This document shows positions 60,340-64,000 of a stretch of DNA of 64,000 nucleotides, piece after piece. A program made the translations under genes and the position numbers. Position 1 is the first letter of the stretch; each line of letters starts with the position of its first letter. A model generated the notes under the pieces. That model was not told the origin of the DNA, did not search any database, and was given only the letters and a program-made list of their open reading frames with translations. Origin of the DNA: Chamaecyparis obtusa (lineage: Eukaryota > Streptophyta > Pinopsida > Cupressales > Cupressaceae); contig BSBK01005142.1 in the NCBI GenBank assembly GCA_027943335.1, positions 1 to 64,000 of the forward strand, read 5' to 3'.

Positions 60340-60674
60340 TGTTACAAGTAGTAGCTGTCGCTGCACCAAAATATCGACCTTTTAATGCCTGATACAACCA
60401 CTAGACTTATAGAAGACACATGAGGTGGTTAAACCATGTCATGAATCCTGAGGGGAGCGCTAACCATTTTGCCAACAATCTCCCCCTCAGCGTTACCCGA
60501 GGGGATTCAAACCTGTGACCAAGCTCTGATACCACTTGTTACAAGCAGCGGCTTTTGTTGCACCAAAAGATTGACTTGTTAATGCCCGATACAACCACTA
60601 GACTTATAGAAGACATAGGAGGTGGTTAAACCATGTCAGGAATCCTGAGGGGAGTGCTGACCATTTTTCCAACA
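60340..60674 (-). mobile_element. TRIM element, 335 bp
   Basis: Two direct repeats of 138 bp each (60340-60477 and 60537-60674), both TGTTACAAG...CCAACA on the plus strand, enclose 59 bp. On the minus strand that core has PBS TGGTATCAGAGC (60523-60534) and polypurine tract GCTGAGGGGGAGAT (60478-60491). These are all the cis signals of an LTR element with no coding capacity, that is, a terminal-repeat retrotransposon in miniature. TCTATAAGTC in each LTR may serve as the TATA box. No 5S-rRNA-like promoter was recognised, so it does not look like Cassandra. Confidence 0.93.
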
Positions 60675-60676
60675 AG

Positions 60677-62143
60677 TCCAAGGTCTTGTTAAGGATTTTA
60701 ATGTGTCTTAGGAGTCTTAAGATAATATTTAGCAAAAAAAATTTCAATTTAAAATCGATGAAGAAAAAGATATCAATATTAGCACAAAGTTGCAATGACA
60801 ACTTTGCAACTTTGAAAAAGTTGCATTGACATGTTTTGGATAAAGTATGCATCTTGTGCCTAATTAGTTATGGGAACCCAAAGATGGATGGATAATGTTT
60901 TAGATACATATATAAGACCTTTGAAAACCATTGTAGGGTTGTTTGGATTCCATTTTGAAACATTTTGCAATATTGAATACTAAGTATTATATTGGCAAAT
61001 TGGGTACAGTTGCTCTACAATTCAAGAAAATCTTATTTTTTGGATTGGCTATAGAATTTTATTGGTGTAGATAGTTAGTACAATTTATTTCTTTTAATTT
61101 TGTGCTTTTGTGTCCATATTTTTTCCCTTTTACTTTGTCAAATAAAATTCAAACTATAGACTACAATTCACTAACACTTCTTAGGTTTTGAGTGAAAAAG
61201 GTCTCTAACTTGAGTTTCCATCATAGAAATCCATCGACCATGGGAGGTTTGAAATTAGAGACCGGGTACATAGTTTTCTATTTATAAGTTTTCCAAAATG
61301 TTCAATCTCTGAAGTTTGCCATCAAGCCCTAGGTGAGAAAACTATTAGCCTCACCAGGAACTTGAACTGAGAAGACACTATTTCTTGCAGGAGTGGATTG
61401 GGAAATGAGATACAAGGGTGTAGAGGGATGCATAGAGAGTAGGGAAAGGTGTGGACACAAGATTGAATCCATTTGACATGGTTTTGGGTAGAAGATCTAG
61501 TTGCAAGCCTAATTGCACTTGAAAAGGCTAACTTAGGGTTTGGACATTGTATAGAAGTTGGAGACACAATACCTAAAAAATATTTTAGGTCTTCCAAATG
61601 GATAGTCATAATGGACATTTATTCATGGGTTCATTTTCCAATTTTTTGAGTTAGACCCAAAAAAACCCATAACAGAGACCTAATTGTGACCTAAGACCTA
61701 ATAGGCCTAAAACTGCAAAATATAAAAACAATAAGGAAATGACTTGAGGAACATACAATTTGGATTGTGTATTAGGAGTTCTGATAGGTTTAGAGTCTAT
61801 TCATAAAACATTTTAAAAATCATCATATCGACCTTAACTTAGGATTTCATCACATTATCCAATGTGGTCCATAACATGTTTTGACTCTAACTATTCCTCA
61901 TCTTTGAATGGTGCAGGAGCACCTAAGGGCTTGATTGTGAAGCCCTCAAATTTTGGCTTGATAGAATTTTTTTATGTCAAGGTGTGAATAATTATGGATT
62001 CAGAGTCCACTAGGTGACTTAGGAATTTTTTTTTGTATTACAAGTCATGTTGTGTTAAATGTGGTCAAGTAATACCTATATTGGCCCAAAGTTGGCAAGT
62101 ATGCTAAAACTAGATATATTGTGTAAAATGATGTAATAGAGAG
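60677..62143. repeat. 1.47-kb tandem unit, copy 3
   Basis: 1,467 bp, in register with copies 1 and 2; the TATA-like box and MHTLSK frame are retained. Confidence 0.92.
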
Positions 62144-63262
62144 TCTAAGGTCTTGTTGAGGATTTTAATGTGTCTTAGGAGTCTTAAGATAACATTATAC
62201 AAAAAAAAATTCAACTTAAAATTGATAAAGAAAAAGATGTCAATATTAGCACAAAGTTGCAATGACAACTTTGCAACTTTGAAAAAGTTGCATTGACATG
62301 TTTTGGATAAAGTATACATCTTGTGCCTAATTAGTTATGGGAACACACAGATGGTTGGATAATGTTGTAGACACATATATAAGACCTCTAAAAACCATTG
62401 TAGGGTTGTTTGGATGCTATTTTGAAATATTTTGCAATATCGAATACTAAGCATTATACTAGAAAATTGGGTACAGTTGCTCTACAATTCAAGAAACTCT
62501 TATTTTTTGGATTGGCTATGGAATTTTATTATTGTAGATAGTTAGTACAATTTATTTCTTTCAATTTTGTGCTTTTATGTGCATAGTTTTTCCCTTTTAC
62601 TTTGTCAAATAAAATTCAAACTATAGACTACAATTCATTGGCAGTTCTTGGGTTTTGAGTGAAAAATGTCTCAAACTTGATATTCCATCATGGAAATCAA
62701 ATAACCATGGGAGGTGTGAAAGTAGATACCATTTACATAGTCTTCTAGTTGTAAGTTTTCCAAAATGTTCAATCTCTAAAGTTTTCCATCAAGCCCTAGG
62801 TGAGAAGACTATTAGCCTGGCTAGTAACTTAAACTGAGAAGACACTATTTCTTGCAGGAGTGGATTGGGAAATAAGATGCAAGGGTTTAGAGGGATGCAT
62901 AGAGATTAGGGAAAGGTGTGGACACAAGATTGAATCCATTTGATAGGGTTTTGGGTAGAAGATCCAACTACAATCCTAATTGCACTTGAAAAGGCTAACT
63001 TAGGGTTTTGACACTGTATGGAAGTTGGAGACACAATACCTTAAAAACATTTTAGGTCTTCCAAATGAATAGTCAAAATAGTCATTTTTTCATGGGGTCA
63101 TTTTCCAAGTTTTTGAGTTAGAGCCAAAAAACCCATAATAGAGACCTAATTATGACCTAAGATCTAATAGGCCTAAAACTGCAAAATATAGAAATGAAAA
63201 GAAATGACTTGAGGAACTAACAATTTGGATTGTGGATTAGGAGTTCTGATAGGTTTAGAGTC
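62144..63262. repeat. 1.47-kb tandem unit, copy 4 (truncated)
   Basis: In register for about 1,119 bp, then diverges after GGTTTAGAGTCT. The start codon and frame of the small minus ORF are kept in altered form (MYTLSK). Confidence 0.92.
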
Positions 63263-63481
63263 TTTTCACTCTTGCAAGAAAGTATTGAAATATTTGGGGA
63301 AGTGGATGAGCAAGCTTGTGTGGATAGGTTTGCAACTTAGTGGAAGGATAGCTTTCATTGATTAGGAGCCCTAAATTAGTACTTCTCATTAGTTGGCATG
63401 TCCTTAGAGACAAAAAAGGATAGGGTTGGTCAGAAAGAAGTACCAAGGTGGTGAATTGATTCTAGAGTCTCCCTATCAAAG

Positions 63482-63493
63482 TGGTATCAGAGG
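63482..63493 (+). promoter_or_regulatory. Primer-binding-site-like sequence
   Basis: TGGTATCAGAGG (11 of 12 to the initiator-tRNA type) follows CCCTATCA, a plausible LTR end, after three bases. If real, an LTR ends at about 63478, which would place the 1.47-kb array inside or beside that LTR on the plus strand. Confidence 0.55.
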
Positions 63494-63587
63494 TTAAAAC
63501 TTCAAAACAACTACATGAGGTCATTCTCCTTTCGCTTTTGCAGACCAAAGTTCTTTGAATGAATACTTAGACATGATATAAGTGTCA

Positions 63588-63725
63588 TGTTGCCACTTGA
63601 GAAGGTAAATTCCACTACTTGATGTGTTAATGCCACTTGAGAAGGTGAATTATACTCCTCCATGTGTCAACTCACCACTTCAGAATGTGGACTCCACTCC
63701 TTGATGTGTTAATGCAACTATTCAA
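63588..63725. repeat. Three-copy short tandem repeat
   Basis: CCACTTGAGAAGGT-AATT-ACTCC-TGATGTGT-AATG-type units recur at about 63592, 63632 and 63679. They lie just after the PBS-like site, in what would be the leader. Confidence 0.75.
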
Positions 63726-64000
63726 ACAAATTCACAAGAAAATTGCAATATCATTATGTTGAAAAATGTGGTCATCCAAAGGCACAATTTAGCTTATGTT
63801 GTATGCAACATTTTTAAAAAATGTTTTGACCTTCTACATATATATAGTTCAAATGAGCATACAAGCATGTATTATATTATATTTTAATTTACATAATATT
63901 ATTAATATTATAATCTTAATACAATTAGGATTTGTGAAAAAGTAGTTTAACTCAATTGTAGAAGAAGTTAAGCAATATTTTAGGCATTCGAAAAGTTAAC
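63726..64000. other. No recognised feature
   Basis: AT-rich to the window edge. Confidence 0.4.

Larger units (their letters stand above)
58872..60676. repeat. 1.47-kb tandem unit, copy 2 (interrupted by a TRIM)
   Basis: Same content and order as copy 1. Without the 335-bp TRIM and its duplicated 5 bases it is 1,465 bp. The insertion falls beside the unit boundary. Confidence 0.92.

Noticed and set aside
60340..60674. Cassandra-type TRIM
   Set aside because: LTRs lack a recognisable 5S rRNA promoter block.
57402..63262. CRISPR-like or rDNA array
   Set aside because: Units are 1.47 kb with no short spacers and no rRNA similarity; it is a tandem DNA repeat in a plant genome.

Overview
This 64-kb window looks like repeat-dominated nuclear DNA from a seed plant with a large genome. 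It is AT-rich and full of plant-type LTR retrotransposons whose primer-binding sites match plant initiator tRNA-Met or tRNA-Arg. It also holds CACTA, Helitron-type and Harbinger-type remnants and broken copies of plant gene families (PLS-type PPR, U-box/ARM, RPA70). A gymnosperm such as a conifer is my guess, from the density of old nested retroelements; nothing in the sequence proves the species. I found no intact host gene, no rRNA or tRNA gene and no CRISPR array.

Layout. 1-6 kb: a CACTA transposase remnant with four phase-compatible exons (minus), a Ty3/gypsy protease fragment (plus) and a PPR pseudogene (minus). 7-10 kb: a badly decayed Ty1/copia element (plus). 11-13 kb: a better preserved Tnt1-like copia gag-pol (minus) with PBS and LTR. 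13.5-20 kb: microsatellites, dispersed repeats and a LINE endonuclease scrap. 20.7-22.7 kb: an apparently intronless copy of the RPA70 gene (RPA1), with stops and frameshifts. 24.5-25.2 kb: a probable copia-type LTR.

27.4-36.8 kb is the most instructive block. A PIF1/Helitron-type helicase pseudogene (minus) is split by an 8.35-kb LTR element (27667-36012) with about 3.03-kb LTRs, a GGTAT target-site duplication and a tRNA-Arg-type PBS. Its 2.3-kb interior has no gag or pol. It instead carries one decayed, acidic reading frame of about 500 codons that I do not recognise. Joining the two helicase pieces at the duplicated target site restores the conserved helicase motif across the junction.

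37.1-43.9 kb: a gag-protease-only gypsy element (minus, TSD GTTCA). Its 5-prime LTR is interrupted by a 3,059-bp probable solo LTR (TSD CCTTA) that carries five copies of a palindromic CGCATGATCGCA module. 45.0-48.4 kb: a compact non-autonomous LTR element (383-bp LTRs, TSD CTATA, clear PBS and polypurine tract) with tandem modules and a GC-rich island. 50.6-53.5 kb: an extremely AT-rich stretch, then a 1.38-kb Harbinger-type non-autonomous element (TTA TSD). 53.9-55.1 kb: a U-box/ARM-repeat gene tail abutting a copia gag. 57.4-63.3 kb: a tandem array of four 1.47-kb units, with a 335-bp TRIM element inserted in the second, followed by a PBS-like site. This suggests the array lies within or beside a large LTR.

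The coding pieces do not form a pathway. They record successive transposition, gene-fragment capture and decay.
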